Assembly (NCBI GenBank): GCA_947652605.1
Contig: OX393576.1
Span: 52,056,966 to 52,120,965 of the forward strand
DNA from: Elmis aenea
Taxonomy: Eukaryota; Arthropoda; Insecta; Coleoptera; Elmidae
Length of the DNA: 64,000 nucleotides
Direction of reading: 5' to 3'
Shown here: piece by piece, positions 11,394 to 23,389 of the stretch
Position numbering within the stretch: position 1 is the stretch's first letter
Layout: every line of letters starts with the position of its first letter
The notes under the pieces: generated by a model
Database searches by the model: none
Told to the model about the DNA's origin: nothing
The model's input: only the letters and a program-made list of their open reading frames with translations
Translations under genes and position numbers: made by a program

Positions 11394-12038
11394 CAGGGTG
11401 CCCCAAATTCGAGTAAATGCATGGGTATCTCGCTTGTCTTAAGAGCTACGAAGTCGGTTAAATTAGGGCAAAGTTGCGAAATTAGATGCTCATCAAATAT
11501 CTGCAAAGTAAATTTTCATAGCTGTCTTAGTTCAAAAGTTATTCAAGAAAAACTGAAAAAAATTATTTTCGTATTTTTGCCCTGGTTCCTATATTTTTTA
11601 AGATATCGACAATCTGAAAGCACTTCTCCGTGACAACTTCTTACGCTTTATATTTTGAGATAACATAAACCTTCTAACAACGTTTCGTCTCTTCAGAAAC
11701 ATCAACTCCATTTTTTTAAATACGTCTAAAAAAAATTTATCCTGTAGTCAGATAGCATTTTGTTTCCTGATTTCAATGATATATGACACTTAATATCTAA
11801 AATGATATTTTACCACAAAAATTAAGAAAAATTCATTTTGTCCAATTTTTTAATCAAATGATCTTATACAAAAAATAAATAAAATAAAAAACAAAACAAT
11901 TTTGTTGTTTTTCTGTTAAAACTGTCACTTTGACATTAATATTTATTTATTTATTTACAAAGGACAGAACAAAACAGGCCAAGCCCAAATTATGTTCTCG
12001 TTAATAATAGAATACATCGGTTGTAAAGTGTGATTAAA

Positions 12039-14875
12039 TTAAAATAAGATTACTTTAGAGTAATGTTTAAATGAATGAAATGATAGACTGAATATATCAT
12101 TCTTTATGAATGTTTGGTTATATGAGTAAATAATTCTGTTGATTGGCGAGTTAAAAAAGGCATTTGTGCTACAAGGTGTTATATAAAAGAGAGAATGGTG
12201 GCGTATGCCTAATCTCGGTACGTTAAAATTTATTAATGATAAAATATTAGGACAATCTATTTTGTAGTTAATAATTTTGTAAAGAAATATTATATCACTA
12301 AGTGTTCTACGAGATTTTAAGGAAAGCATGTTTAGGTCTTTACAATGTTGTTCATATGATTTCTCTGGAAGTTTGTATTTTTTTTGCAAAAATGATATGA
12401 ATTTCTTTTGAATTCCCTCGATTTTACTATCGTAGGTGTCATATTGTGGGTTCCATATGATAGAAGCAAAATTTAAAATACTATTAACATAGGAATAATA
12501 AAGTGTTCTAATAGCATTAACATTATTGAAATGTTTTGAGGAGCGTATGATGAAGCCAAGCATTTTAAGAGATTTATTCTTAATGTATTCGATATGTTCC
12601 GCAAAAACGAGTTTACAGTCTAATAAAATTCCTAAGTCTTTTACCAATGTGGTGTTCATCAGAGTTGCATTATTCAAAGAATAGTTATATAGGATTATAT
12701 TTTTGTTTCGTGTAAAATTAATTTTATAGCACTTACTAACATTCAAGGCAAGTTTGTTTATTTGACAGTATTTTTCTAATCTGTGGAGATCCTCTTGTAG
12801 CAGTAGACAATCGGTAGTATTTGTTATTGTTCTAAATATTTTTAAATCATCAGCGTATTGTAGGTATTCACAATTTAAAAAACAATGCTGTATGCCATTG
12901 ACGTAAATATTAAATAGCAATGGTGCTAAGAGACTGCCCTGAGGGACTCCGGATGTTACTTTGACAAATGTAGAAATGAAACCATTTAATTTTACAGCCT
13001 GTGATCTATTAGATATGTATGATTTTATCCATCTTAAAAGATCTCCACAGATGCCTATGTCGTGTAATTTGACTATTAAAATTGAATGATCTAACCGGTC
13101 GAATGCCTTACTAAAATCCGTATATATAGCATCGGCCTGTAGTCTTTTATCTAATGACTTAAGAACATATTCAGTAAATGATACCAGATTAGTCTCAACT
13201 GAACGACCTGGGGTGAAACCATGTTGTTGGCTGGAGATATAAGGTTGAAATATAGTAAAAATTTTATCATACATTACAGACTCAAATAACTTTGCTGTGC
13301 AGCAGAGGATAGAAACAGGTCTATAGTTTTCTGCTTGAGTTTTGTTTCCGGATTTAAATATTGGGACCACGTGAGCTTGTTTCCAAATTAAAGGAAATCG
13401 GCACTCTGACAACGACTTGTTAAAAAGTATAGTGATTGGCTTTGCTAATGATGAGGAACAGTTACGTAAGATACGTGCAGGGAGATAATCTGGCCCTGCT
13501 CCCTTATTGACATCAAGCTTATTCATAAGCGACTCAACCATTTCAACGGTGATGGTTGTTTTATTGCTCGAAAAGTAGTTGCCTTTGGCGTCTATATTAC
13601 CATTTTTTAACTCGCCATCAATGAATACTGATGAGAAAAAATTATTAAATGTGTTACAAATTGACAAACTGTTATTAGCAGTGGAATTGTTATGGTTATA
13701 CTATTTGGTACACTATTATTTGATGTTTTTAGATAGACACATAAGACTAGAGGCGCTTAGGACACTCTAGTATTGAGTTTTCGACAGATTTGATATAGTT
13801 TTTGTAGTCTAGTTGAATTAAAAATTTACTACGACCGCGTAAAAGAGCAAAAGTCAAATAATCTGTTTTATTTTTGTAAAGCTTCCACTTTTTATGCCAT
13901 TTGTTCTTTTCTTTAATTATTTTCCTTGTTGAGTTAGAATACCAGAGTGGAAAGCGTCCCCGTCTTATAGTCTTGATAGGTGTGAAAATGTTAATATATT
14001 CAAATATAATATCATAAAATTTAGACGTTGCTTCCTCCACGCGGAGATCATTTAATACTGTATGCCAAGGAACTCGCATTAAGCTCGTCATAATTACATT
14101 TTTTAACATTAAAGTTAAATGTTGACTGAGTATTATTCTTAAGATATGTTAAAGTTGGGCATTTAATATAGAATTCTACAGTGGGATGATACTGGTCTTC
14201 ATTAACAAATTTCGAACCAATTGCAACATTTTCGATGATATGGTCATTAGCCAAAATTAAATCTAATGTCTTATTTAGATGATTACGAATATTACTGAAC
14301 TGAAGAAGAGATGTAAAAGAAAGGTAGTTAATAAAGTCTGTACTTCTTTTATCCTTATTAGCAATAGAGGGTTTTAGATTTAGATTACCTTCAGTGGAGT
14401 CTGACCAGTCAATATTTGATAAATTAAAATCTCCAACAATTATAAACTTCTCAGTTTGATGATTATTTACAATCACCTCAAGATTATCAAAAAATTCTGT
14501 GAAGGAAACAACATCCGCAGGCGGTAAATACACACAACAGAGGTTGAAACTTATAGTATTACTATTACTAGCACTCTTAACACTTATCCACATATCTTCT
14601 GCATTGGTGCACCAGTCCGGCCTTGAGAGGGTGATGAAATTGTTGTTGGCCGCAATTAATACTCCACCGCCGCTAGATTTTTGCGCCGCAGTGGTTTCTC
14701 TGTCCCTTCTGTAAACATTATAGTAGCACGGGAAATATTCGAGGTCGTAGAAAGATGAGTTTAGATTGGTTTCGGTGATGCAGATGATATCGTATGAAGA
14801 GCCCAAGGTGCTTGTAAGAAATTCTGAAGATTTTGTGCGTAACCCACGTACGTTCTGATATCCGATGGTGGCCAT
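12039..14875 (-). pseudogene. LINE ORF2: endonuclease plus reverse transcriptase, frameshifted
   Basis: The frame runs in three pieces. 14875-14048 is the APE-type endonuclease, starting YQNVRGLRTK, with ITETNL and the GDFN motif. 14109-13747 is the linker, after a frameshift near 14060-14080. 13667-12039 is the reverse transcriptase, an intact 542-codon frame, with NYRPVSIL, DFSKAFD (motif A), SGVPQGSLL (motif B) and YADD (catalytic motif C). Between 13747 and 13667 the frame is again broken. The catalytic residues of both domains are present, so decay is recent, but the protein cannot be made as one chain. The layout fits jockey/CR1-type non-LTR elements; the exact clade is uncertain. Confidence 0.88.
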
Positions 14876-14925
14876 GATAATTAAAATTGATAAGGTGTAT
14901 GTTAAGTGTGTATCTGAGGTAAAGA

Positions 14926-15765
14926 TTAAATAATTAGTTTAGAGATATCCTCATTGTTACGGATTGTTAGGACCTTACTGGTTTCGTTTTTGCGAATATA
15001 AATAGCGCCATTTTTTGTCCATGAAAATTTGTAGTGTTTACTTTTGCAAGCCTCCCTTGCATTTTTGAACAATAACTTATTTTTGGGAGATAGATGTTCA
15101 TTTATATAGATAATGTGTGATGAGTTTTCCATTGATATACCGGAACGCTTATGTGTTTTTTTGTATTCGCTGACTGCAGCCAGCAGATTTTCACGAAAAC
15201 GCTTAGCTACAAATCGAACAACAATGTTGTCCGGTTTACCAGGAATACGCACTCGGGGAGCGACTCTGTGTGCTATTTCGTTGTCGTTTTCCTTAATCGC
15301 AAAATTAATCGTGTTTCCTATTTGGCATACAGCTGCGTATATGTTTTCATTATTTTTTTGGGGATATCCCTGAATTTCAACATTATTTAAACGGCTTCTT
15401 TGTTCAAGTAAATCGAGTCTGATTGATAGATCTTTAGATTCATTCTTTAGTACTGCATTCTCCTGTTCAATTTTCTCCATTAATTTGCACTTATTGTTAA
15501 TTTCCTTCAGTTGTCCTTCAAAGTCTTTAACTTGATTGGAAATAAAGTCGTTGGAAGTCAATAAGTCGTTAAATTTGGTATTGAGGGCTGATAACTCTTG
15601 TTTGATGGCTCGAAGCATAGATTGCGTTTTATGATTTTGATCATCATGATCGTGATCAATAATTATTGAGGTATTAAAATTGCATTGTTTACACCTCCAT
15701 AGAACTCCTTCGCTATCAATATGATCGTGATTAATTGTATAATTGGCAACCAGCTGGAAATTCTT
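14926..15765 (-). CDS. LINE ORF1, FP25K-like nucleic-acid-binding protein, N-terminus missing
   Basis: The frame is open from after a TGA at 15766-15768 to a TAA at 14926; the first in-frame ATG is at 15618. Upstream of that ATG the frame still encodes EGVLWRCKQC, the closing part of a PHD-type zinc finger common at the N-terminus of such ORF1 proteins, so the copy has lost its true start. Next come a coiled coil rich in K, E and L, then IQGYP and the RRM-like part with IAHRV and RFRENLL. The C-terminal part (IYINEHLSPKNK) resembles the baculovirus FP25K C-terminal domain seen in many insect LINEs. Its role would be RNA binding during retrotransposition. It lies about 50 bp upstream of ORF2. 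Confidence 0.75.
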   Translation of the reverse strand, partial: KNFQLVANYTINHDHIDSEGVLWRCKQCNFNTSIIIDHDHDDQNHKTQSMLRAIKQELSALNTKFNDLLTSNDFISNQVKDFEGQLKEINNKCKLMEKIEQENAVLKNESKDLSIRLDLLEQRSRLNNVEIQGYPQKNNENIYAAVCQIGNTINFAIKENDNEIAHRVAPRVRIPGKPDNIVVRFVAKRFRENLLAAVSEYKKTHKRSGISMENSSHIIYINEHLSPKNKLLFKNAREACKSKHYKFSWTKNGAIYIRKNETSKVLTIRNNEDISKLII

Positions 15766-15878
15766 TCATATTTGTGCTTTTGTTCGCAAATTTTTATTTT
15801 CACTAGGTTCAGGTAGTAGATTTTTAATTTATTTATTTATTCACTATCCCTTCGTGTATTGCGGAGTATTGTTAAAAT

Positions 15879-16337
15879 CAGGGCTCGAAACCGAAAAAAA
15901 TTTTGGTTAACGGTTAACCGAAATCGAGAACTTTATTTTTATAACGGTTTTTGTTGAAAAACCGGTTTTATTCGTAAAAAAACCGGTTTCGTGTAAACCG
16001 GTTAATTTAACCGGTTTTTAAAATTATTTAGATGAGGAATGCAAAGTATGAAAATATATTATCTATTTATAATTTTATAATATATGTACAATCAAGCGTT
16101 CACTAATGACTTTTGGTAAACTAATCGCATTTACTACAGATTTTGTATTTTTCATCGTAATTTTTATTTAAAAAAGATGTTAAAAAAACCGGTTTTTTAT
16201 TATTTTGGTTAAAGGTTACCGTTTTTTTTGCCTTTAAAAATAACGGTTTCGGTTTCGGTTAAAAATCACTTTTTCTGACAAAAAATAACGGTTAACCGGT
16301 TTTTTAAACCGGTTTAAAAAACCGGTTTCATGCCCTG
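15879..16337. mobile_element. hAT miniature with AACCGGTT-rich interior
   Basis: The left end is CAGGGCTCGAAACCG and the right end is the complement of CAGGGCATGAAACCG. It is flanked by a perfect 8-bp duplication, GTTAAAAT (15871-15878 and 16338-16345). The interior is filled with AACCGGTT and GGTTAACCG variants on both strands, likely subterminal transposase-binding motifs. No open frame. It lies just beyond the LINE 5' end, inside the older 11394-17823 element. Confidence 0.9.
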
Positions 16338-16972
16338 GTTAAAATAATTATAGAAAGCAAAAGGTGTTACAAATATGATATTGTAATTATTTTAATGAGT
16401 ATTAAATAAACTGTTGAAAATTAAAAAGCATGTTATGAGAAAACATATTATATGTATATTATGACATTTCTCGAATTCCTTAAAAAGTGTTGATTGTCAT
16501 ATTTAATAAAACGGTTTTCACAAACAAAGAAAAACAGGACATATCAAAGAATTTTAAGCTGGCTGCAAATTATACAATCAATTACGATTATATTAATGTC
16601 AAAGTGACAGTTTTAACAGAACAACAAGAAAATTGTTTTGTTTTTTACTTTATTTATTTTTTGTTCAAGATAATTTGATTAAAAAATTAGACAAAATGAA
16701 TTTTTCTCAATTTTTGTGGTAAAATATCATTTAAAATATTAAGTGTCATATATTATTGAAATCAGAAGACAAAATGCTACCCGACTACAGGATTAAATTT
16801 TTTCCGCCGTATTTAAAAAAATTAAGTTGATGTTTCTGAAGAGACGAAACGTTGTTGAACATTTTAATCAATTTAAAGGCATTCCACTTTTTTGAAAACT
16901 GTAACATTTACATTATGAAATATTATCTAACATTTACATTGATCAGTAATTGTATTTATTACTCACAACTAA

Positions 16973-17407
16973 TGGGTAGTTCACACGGTGACTTTAAAAG
17001 TCGCGACTTTAAAAGTCACCGTGTGAACTAAAAAGTCGCGACTTTTTAAAGTCTCGTTAAAGTCGCGACTTCGATTTGACAGTTCGACATTTGACGTGAG
17101 CCTACCATATTTTTATATTTTGACATAACAGACAAATAAGTTAGGTTAACCTAACCTAATATACATTTGTTTGTCATCGATTTCCAATTTATCATGTCCC
17201 AAATAGATGTTTCAACGATTTTAGAACATTATCAACAAATAGCAACTTCAAAATAATTAGTTGCTCTACAATACTTGATGCTGCAATTACAAGAGCGGCC
17301 ATTTTTATTTTAAAATCGCGACTTTTAATTTGGGTAGTTCACACGGTAACTTTTAAAGTCGCGATTTTAAAAGTCGCGACTTTAAAAGTCACCGTGTGAA
17401 CTACCCA
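16973..17407. mobile_element. GTCGCGAC-hairpin miniature, copy 2 (complete)
   Basis: It starts TGGGTAGTTCACACGGTGAC and ends in GAACTACCCA. Each end is its own hairpin built from the terminal repeat around AAAGTCGCGACTTT palindromes (about 16973-17029 and 17332-17407). The flanks are TAA (left) and TTA (right), compatible with a diverged TWA duplication of Harbinger type, but not proof. The core matches copy 1 at 8144-8524 at high identity by eye. Confidence 0.8.
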
Positions 17408-17823
17408 TTACTTCTGATTTCAAAAATATATAGGTTGTTATATTTATTTTCGTTACTTCTCTCAAAATTTAAAAAAAAAAACTATTACTAGTTGGCTATG
17501 ATTACAATTTAAAATAAAAAGTTTGGCTTATATCTTAAGAACGGAGTGTGCCATGACTTTTTGGATATTTTTTTCTAATTCTACGTAAAAATATCTACAG
17601 AAATCATTTCATATTCTGGTTAAACATCGATGGCTGTGGAATTATTTACTTTTAAAAAATCGTGTTTTTTCAAAATATTAAAAGGAAATTGAAGGTGTAG
17701 GTACCGTCAAATACAAAATGGCATTAAATTTGTATTGAAATTTTTCGCAACTTTGCTAATTTAACGGACTATGTAACTCTTATAATAACAGAGTTACCCA
17801 TACAACACATTATTGTCACTCTG

Positions 17824-20222
17824 TGTATGAAATAATTGATAATAAATAAGAAAATACATAATCTAGGTAGAGGTCTTGTGAAATGACTTAATTTTCAGTT
17901 GGAACCACAGCAAAGTTTTCTTAATAGTTCTTGTGTTCGTTCTCCCCTCTAGGTATTGTCTTCAGGGCAGCTCATTCTAAATGAACTGGAAAATCGTGTA
18001 ACTAAAAAAATTATTTTAATTAGAAATCTTAAAATAAATGTTAATGACTATAAGCAAATCTAACATAAGCAGTCTTTAAGTTCATTGTACAAGGACAAAT
18101 TTTTAGTAATGAAACTTTGACAATATAATTTTGAGATACATGTTACATCACTGCAGCCAAAAAATGAATTTAAAAAATTATCATTTTGCAACAAAATGCT
18201 TTGAAATTTTTTGTTTTACTTTATGAATATTGATTTGAAGAAAAAGCTTTATACATTCTACACCAAGCAAACAGTAATCAGTAAATGTTATCCTTCATGA
18301 TGTGAGAATTTCATTTCATTTCTGCATCTGCTCTACATCACTTCATAAACGTCTCTGATTAAATGGTTGAAGGAAGATCATCTACGAAACGAAATCTGAA
18401 CCTTGAATCTGATGGTTAAATAATAACAATTAAAATGTGATAGTAACAGATAAATCTACATATTAGAATTGTACAATAAAATCAATTCTGTAAAATGCTT
18501 AATTAAGATTGTTAAAATTATATTATTACGAGATTACGACATTTGTTAAATTATTTATACACATCAGAAAACCTGTAAAAATTGTTTAATTAATTAATAT
18601 TAAATTAAAATAAAGACTTCTCCATCATATTACACAAAGCAATGTAAATAATATTGTCTCATATTAAGTAAGTTGTACAGTACATACTGTATTGTTAATT
18701 TTTTAGTTGATATACTTTTAGTTTAATGTACCATAGCCTTTCACTGTTTTAGAGATGGTTTAGGTTTAGATCATTCAAATTATGATTGAAAAAACATTAT
18801 TTATTTTCATTACTGCATCTGTACTACTTTTGGATTAACATAACAAACATATAGCTGATCAATTAGTTACATAATTATTTTTTCTTTGCAATGTTAAATT
18901 TTAGGGAAAAAATATACACTATTTATGAGCTACATTTCTTTCTAAATTTATTACTTGACTGATTTCATTCACGGGTAATGTTCATAATCCAACTGTATTA
19001 CATGCGGTAAAATTAATAACACCAATATCAATAAATGTATTCAGCGTATGCCGCCTTGTTGGTTTGTTGAAAAATACTAAATATATTTTTTTTTGTAAGT
19101 TGGGCTGCCTACATCTAGGCGATAATCCAATAAACAAATAGGTAATTTCATTTATTACCCTTAAATATTGCATGAATATCGAATACCTCAAAGCTTGTCA
19201 GTAATTGTGATACAACATACAACTGAACTGATTTAATTGTTTTTATGTTATATTATATAGCCATAACCATGTTTTTTCCTGTATTTTGCAACAATTATTG
19301 CATATTTCTTAAATAAATAACTCACGTGGCCAACACGAACTATTCTGCACCATTTTTATTTGTTTTTAATTTACTTGATACCCTAAATTGTAAATGAATC
19401 TTTATTTTAACTATTGCCAACTTTGTATTTAGCGCACGGAAAATAAAGTGATTCACAAATGTACATCAAAGTTGTACATTTAAAAATGTAAAAATGTCTA
19501 TGAAAAACTGTAAACTACAGACTAACATCTTTGCACTTTTGTAGAGAAACCATCGAAATATATTTAATTTATAGCAACTGACTTAAAATTGCAACCAAAT
19601 GTTATTTAAATACTAAATTTAATAACAATTATTTAACCTCAGACGGTTCAAATTATGATTAAACATTTCTTTAAAAACGGAAAAAGTGCAAACTGCAAAG
19701 GCTACAGTCAACATTTTTTTAAATTAAAGCAAATGGCTTAAAACCTCTTCCACGGGTTATTTATAGCTTAAGCAATTGATATTAGCTCTTAAATCGTTTA
19801 TTTTACGATTTTAAAATTTTCATCATAAAGCATATTTGTAAACTTTAAAGAGTTTTTAAAAGTATTTTTAGACAGATTCTGAACCAATTGATAGCCATTA
19901 AGCATTATATAAACTTGCTTAACATTTTTACGAAACAGAAACAATACTGTTACCTTTATAGTTATAAATTTTTCCTACAATTACACTCATTTCTTTTACG
20001 ACTCTTAAGTCAAAAAGAATTGTTGCAATGCAATCAAACTTACAAGGACTTTTCTTCCTCGCGCTTCATGGTACAGGAAGTAAATTGAGATCTGCAACCA
20101 TTTCCTGGTAAACAGCATCTGCCCATCATCTAATATTTTGGTAATCCAGATCAAAGTTGTTCCTTGCTGTACATCTCTTCAGCCCATTAACCGACAAACA
20201 AATCTTATAGTAATATAATATA
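17824..20222. other. AT-rich intergenic DNA
   Basis: About 2.4 kb of very AT-rich sequence. Open frames are short and compositionally random. I see no conserved domain, RNA gene or clear element boundary. Confidence 0.5.
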
Positions 20223-21588
20223 CCGGGTGATTCAGTTTGACTGTCGCACCCCTATAACTTTGTAGGTATTGAGAATAACCCCAACAACCCTTATACAGGG
20301 TGTGTAAAAATTGGCGGAAGCGCTACACGTGGCGATGTTCTTCGTAAAATTCTAAGTCGAAAATCTTAATACGAAAATGTTGTACCATGCTTCCTATGGC
20401 CTCAGGAACCATTTAAAGAAAAAAAAAATTGGCAACATTGCACACATTGATTTGCATTTAGACATTTTTTTATCAGCAATTTTTACTTAGGTATTTACAA
20501 TTTTTGTTCGAACTGAAAGCCTTCAGTTCGTGAACATAGCTGCAAACTTTTGGGTATCGTAAAACACAAACTAGAAATAATTACGAGAAAAACAGAGATG
20601 ACAGCTAATGACAATGTTGCCATATGTATTATTTTCATTCAAATCAGTGATTTACATATTTTCAACACCAATTTTTGAAAGGAAGAACACAATATCTAGG
20701 AAAAAATACTATTCGAAATTTATTTTTATTCCAAATTGCAGCTTTTTCATTTGCAAGTATTAAATAATAACGCCTATTAAAGGACTAAATGTCAAAACTT
20801 TGAGGACCTCTTGCAGACACAGCAAGCATGGTACAACATTTTCGTATTAATATTTTCGACTTAGAATTTAACGAAGAACTTCGCCACGTGTAGCGCTTCC
20901 GCCAATTTTTACACACCCTGTATATTTGAAATCAGCGAGAAATTCTCTATTAAGTGATGTGTTTTTGTTACCTCTACGATGACGTACGTCAAATCCGCGA
21001 TAGGCAACTGTTTTTTTTTAAATTACATAGTATACATTTTGTTGTTGATTCGGATAGAGAATTTAATTCTGAATCCGACCATGTACTCAAAAAGTAGGCA
21101 TACATAAGAAAATTTTCGAGAAAAATCAGTTCAAAGTTTATTCAAATCATAGCAAACAGTCTATTTAACATAACAAAAAACGATCAAATCTTAAAAATTA
21201 TACGGTAACTATCAATGAAAATGTATTAAAAATTAGGAGTAATTTTTAATAAAAATAAAAACAAATAATAAACGCCGACATAAGAAATTAGATTTTAATG
21301 TATTCAAAATGGCCGCCACTGCTGATTTTTTTCGAAAACTTTTTAATGTATGCCTACTTTTTGAGTACGTGGTCGGATTCAGAAATAAATTCTCTATCCG
21401 AATCAACAACAAAATTTATACTATGTAATTTAAAATATCGCGGATTTGACATACGTCATCGTAGAGGTAACAAAAACACATCACTTAATAGAGAATTTCT
21501 CGCTGATTTCAAATATATAAGGGTTGTTGGGGTTATTCTCAATACTTACAAAGTTATAGGGGTGCGACAGTCAAACTGAATCACCCGG
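20223..21588. mobile_element. CCGGGTGATTCAG inverted-repeat element, TA-flanked
   Basis: The termini CCGGGTGATTCAGTTTGACT and its reverse complement are flanked by TA. The inverted repeat continues for nearly 300 bp (shared: TCGCACCCCTATAACTTTGT, GAGAATAACCCCAACAACCC, TTGTTACCTCTACGATGACG, CGGATAGAGAATTTA). The left arm is interrupted by the 625-bp miniature at 20296-20920. No transposase is visible. TA flanks and long arms point to the Tc1/mariner group. Confidence 0.8.
20296..20920. mobile_element. 625-bp CAGGGTGTG miniature, copy 1
   Basis: The ends are CAGGGTGTGTAAAAATTGG and its complement; the inverted repeat extends over 100 bp (GGCGGAAGCGCTACACGTGG, AAAATGTTGTACCATGCTT). It sits in the left arm of the 20223-21588 element. 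The right arm shows the uninterrupted sequence CTTATATATTTG, so insertion duplicated only TA. A second copy of identical length lies at 38881-39505. Confidence 0.9.
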
Positions 21589-22204
21589 TAGGTATAATGG
21601 ATGAAACAAAATTTCATTACCTAATTATTTAGAATGTAAAGATTAATAAATTAATTAAAATATGATTTGTTGTATTATGAATTGCCCTTATATGGACTGT
21701 TTATTGTGAAAGTGGTGTAAGTCTAAAATGACATTTTATGAGAAACGCCTTACATTTTTTTGAGCGGTATGGATGAAAGCAAAAACAAATATTTCAGAAA
21801 ACAAAAACTTTTATCTGTAAAAAGTATAAATAATCAATAATATTGTATTGCAAAATATTGTTGTGATGGATAACACTATTGAAAATGAAGGAATACCTCC
21901 ATCATTTTTTTTGTTTGGAGTTTTGCTTAATTCCAACATTCAATTTTCTATTAATGTTCTTTTCAAAAAAAAAAAAAACGTCGAAAAGGACGATTTTACA
22001 AATCTTATTGATTGGAAAGTAATTAACAATATTATGCTCAAACGATTTTTGCACATCTTTCTAAAGGCGCGTCCCCATTATGCCGATATATGCCAACTGG
22101 CAATGCCAATTGGCAGCCAGTTTCGCTACCGCACGCAATTAACTGTCCACATTAGCCGGTTGGCACAATTTTGCCAACTGGCACAGGCCAACAAACACGT
22201 CCAC

Positions 22205-23313
22205 CAGCGGCGTGCGGTCCATGGATGCGGCGCATCCCCTAAAATTCACGTCAAGAATATTTTTTTTCCGTATCATATTTGAATTTCGTGTAGCTTTATT
22301 TCGCTTTGATTTTATTTTTTATTACGTGATAATTTTATTAATTATATACGATGTTTTGCTGCTCGAAAATTTGCGTTATATAATCTACATCCAGCGAGCG
22401 GCTGACTAAATGTGTGCGATGCACAGCGCTAGCCATTGTAAGCCGGACTGAGGGATGCGTTTCTGATTGTGGATTCGAAATTTGCGTTCTTGGCGCATGC
22501 GCACTGCGATGCAGTCCCTAGTCTATTGCCCGCATCGTTGCTTTACTTAACAGCTACGGGAAGCGATTACTCTCATGGTTCCTCCGTGTGGGGCAACTGT
22601 TATATCGTAGGGCAGCCGCACTCGATTGATATTACCGCACGCTACAAAATAATCATTTCCGTTGTAAATTGATTTTTGTTTACTTTCTTTAAATCAAGCT
22701 TCTTCTATTTAAATAAGCTTAACTCTATTCTTAGTGCACTGTTTCGCTACTTAGAATTTTGATTATTATTTAATATGACCCATAATATGGATGAAACTGT
22801 AGTTAATAATAATTGCAATTTTTGATTGAAAATTTAAAGAATATGAAAAGAATTTTCCGGATTTTCTATTACAATCACTTCAGCCAACTTATAGAAAATA
22901 CTTTGATTTTATGAAGTTAAAAAGTCAATTAGTTTACTTGTACTCGACTCCCGACTTTCATTTAAAATCTATAAATTGCATAAAAGAATTAATTGTGAAA
23001 GATGAGCTAAAAGATGTTTTGACAGAAGTATTTAAATTAATACAATTAATTTGCACTATACCTTCCACGAGCGCATCGGCTGAACGATCGTTTTCGACAA
23101 TGAAAAGAATAAAAACATTCACCAGAAGTAGCCAAAATGACGATAGACTGTCTGCTCTCGCTTGTTGCTAAATATGAAAAATGAAAAAAGATTGTATGAT
23201 GTTGCTATAGACGAATTTTGTAAAAAAGATCGTAGAATAAAATTAATTTAAAAAAAAAATTGTTCGTTTTTTTGGACAGCATCCCCTGGTTGAAAAGTCA
23301 CCGCACGCCACTG
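22205..23313 (+). mobile_element. hAT element, internally deleted, nested
   Basis: The ends are CAGCGGCGTGCGGT and the complement of CAGTGGCGTGCGGT. It is flanked by a perfect 8-bp duplication, ACGTCCAC (22197-22204 and 23314-23321). The 3' third encodes the end of a hAT transposase; the remainder of the protein is deleted. Confidence 0.92.
22850..23251 (+). pseudogene. hAT transposase C-terminal dimerisation region, frameshifted
   Basis: The frame is open from upstream of the ATG at 22911 to a stop at 23171. It has the dimerisation signature IPSTSASAERSFSTMKRIKT followed by DRLSALA, typical of ZMYM1-like hAT transposases. The family pattern then continues in another frame (LLNMKNEKRLYD, then EFCKKDRRIKLI) to about 23251, so there is a frameshift near 23163. 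The N-terminal finger and catalytic core are absent. It belongs to the same broad hAT group as the remnants at 4424-5212 and 60588-60755. Confidence 0.85.
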
Positions 23314-23389
23314 ACGTCCACATTACTCTTGGCAGTGCCAACTGGCATTGCCAGTTGGCATATATCGGCATAATGGGGATGCGCCTTAA

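Larger units (their letters stand above)
11941..15840 (-). mobile_element. Non-LTR retrotransposon (jockey/CR1-like LINE), 5'-truncated and inactive
   Basis: Read on the minus strand it has ORF1, then ORF2 with endonuclease and reverse transcriptase, then a short 3' UTR and an (AAAT)n-like tail at about 11941-11960. An AATAAATAAATAAAT-like stretch at both edges (about 15826-15842 and 11941-11957) may be the target duplication, though it is low-complexity. It landed at the inner edge of the left arm of the 11394-17823 element. The 5' UTR is missing and ORF2 has frameshifts. Confidence 0.8.
11394..17823. mobile_element. Degenerate CAGGGTG-type long inverted-repeat element, host of nested insertions
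   Basis: The left end is TACAGGGTGCCCC at 11394; the right end is a mutated counterpart near 17823 (CACTCTGTGTA). The outer parts of the arms match (ATGGGTAWCTC, GTTAAATTAG, CAAAGTTGCGAAA). The inner parts match closely over about 250 bp: 11690-11940 against the reverse complement of 16592-16860, sharing AACGTTTCGTCTCTTCAGAA and ACTGTCACTTTGACATTAAT. Three later insertions sit inside: a LINE, a hAT miniature (15879-16337) and a GTCGCGAC miniature (16973-17407). No transposase of its own was found. Confidence 0.65.
22065..23386. mobile_element. Harbinger-like miniature (AGGCGC ends), split by a hAT
   Basis: The left end AGGCGCGTCCCCATTATGCC and the right end GGCATAATGGGGATGCGCCT are inverted repeats extending through TATATGCCAACTGGCA. 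Both are bounded by TAA (22062-22064 and 23387-23389), a 3-bp duplication as for PIF/Harbinger. Without the hAT at 22205-23313 it would be about 205 bp, made largely of GCCAACTGGC motifs. Confidence 0.75.
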
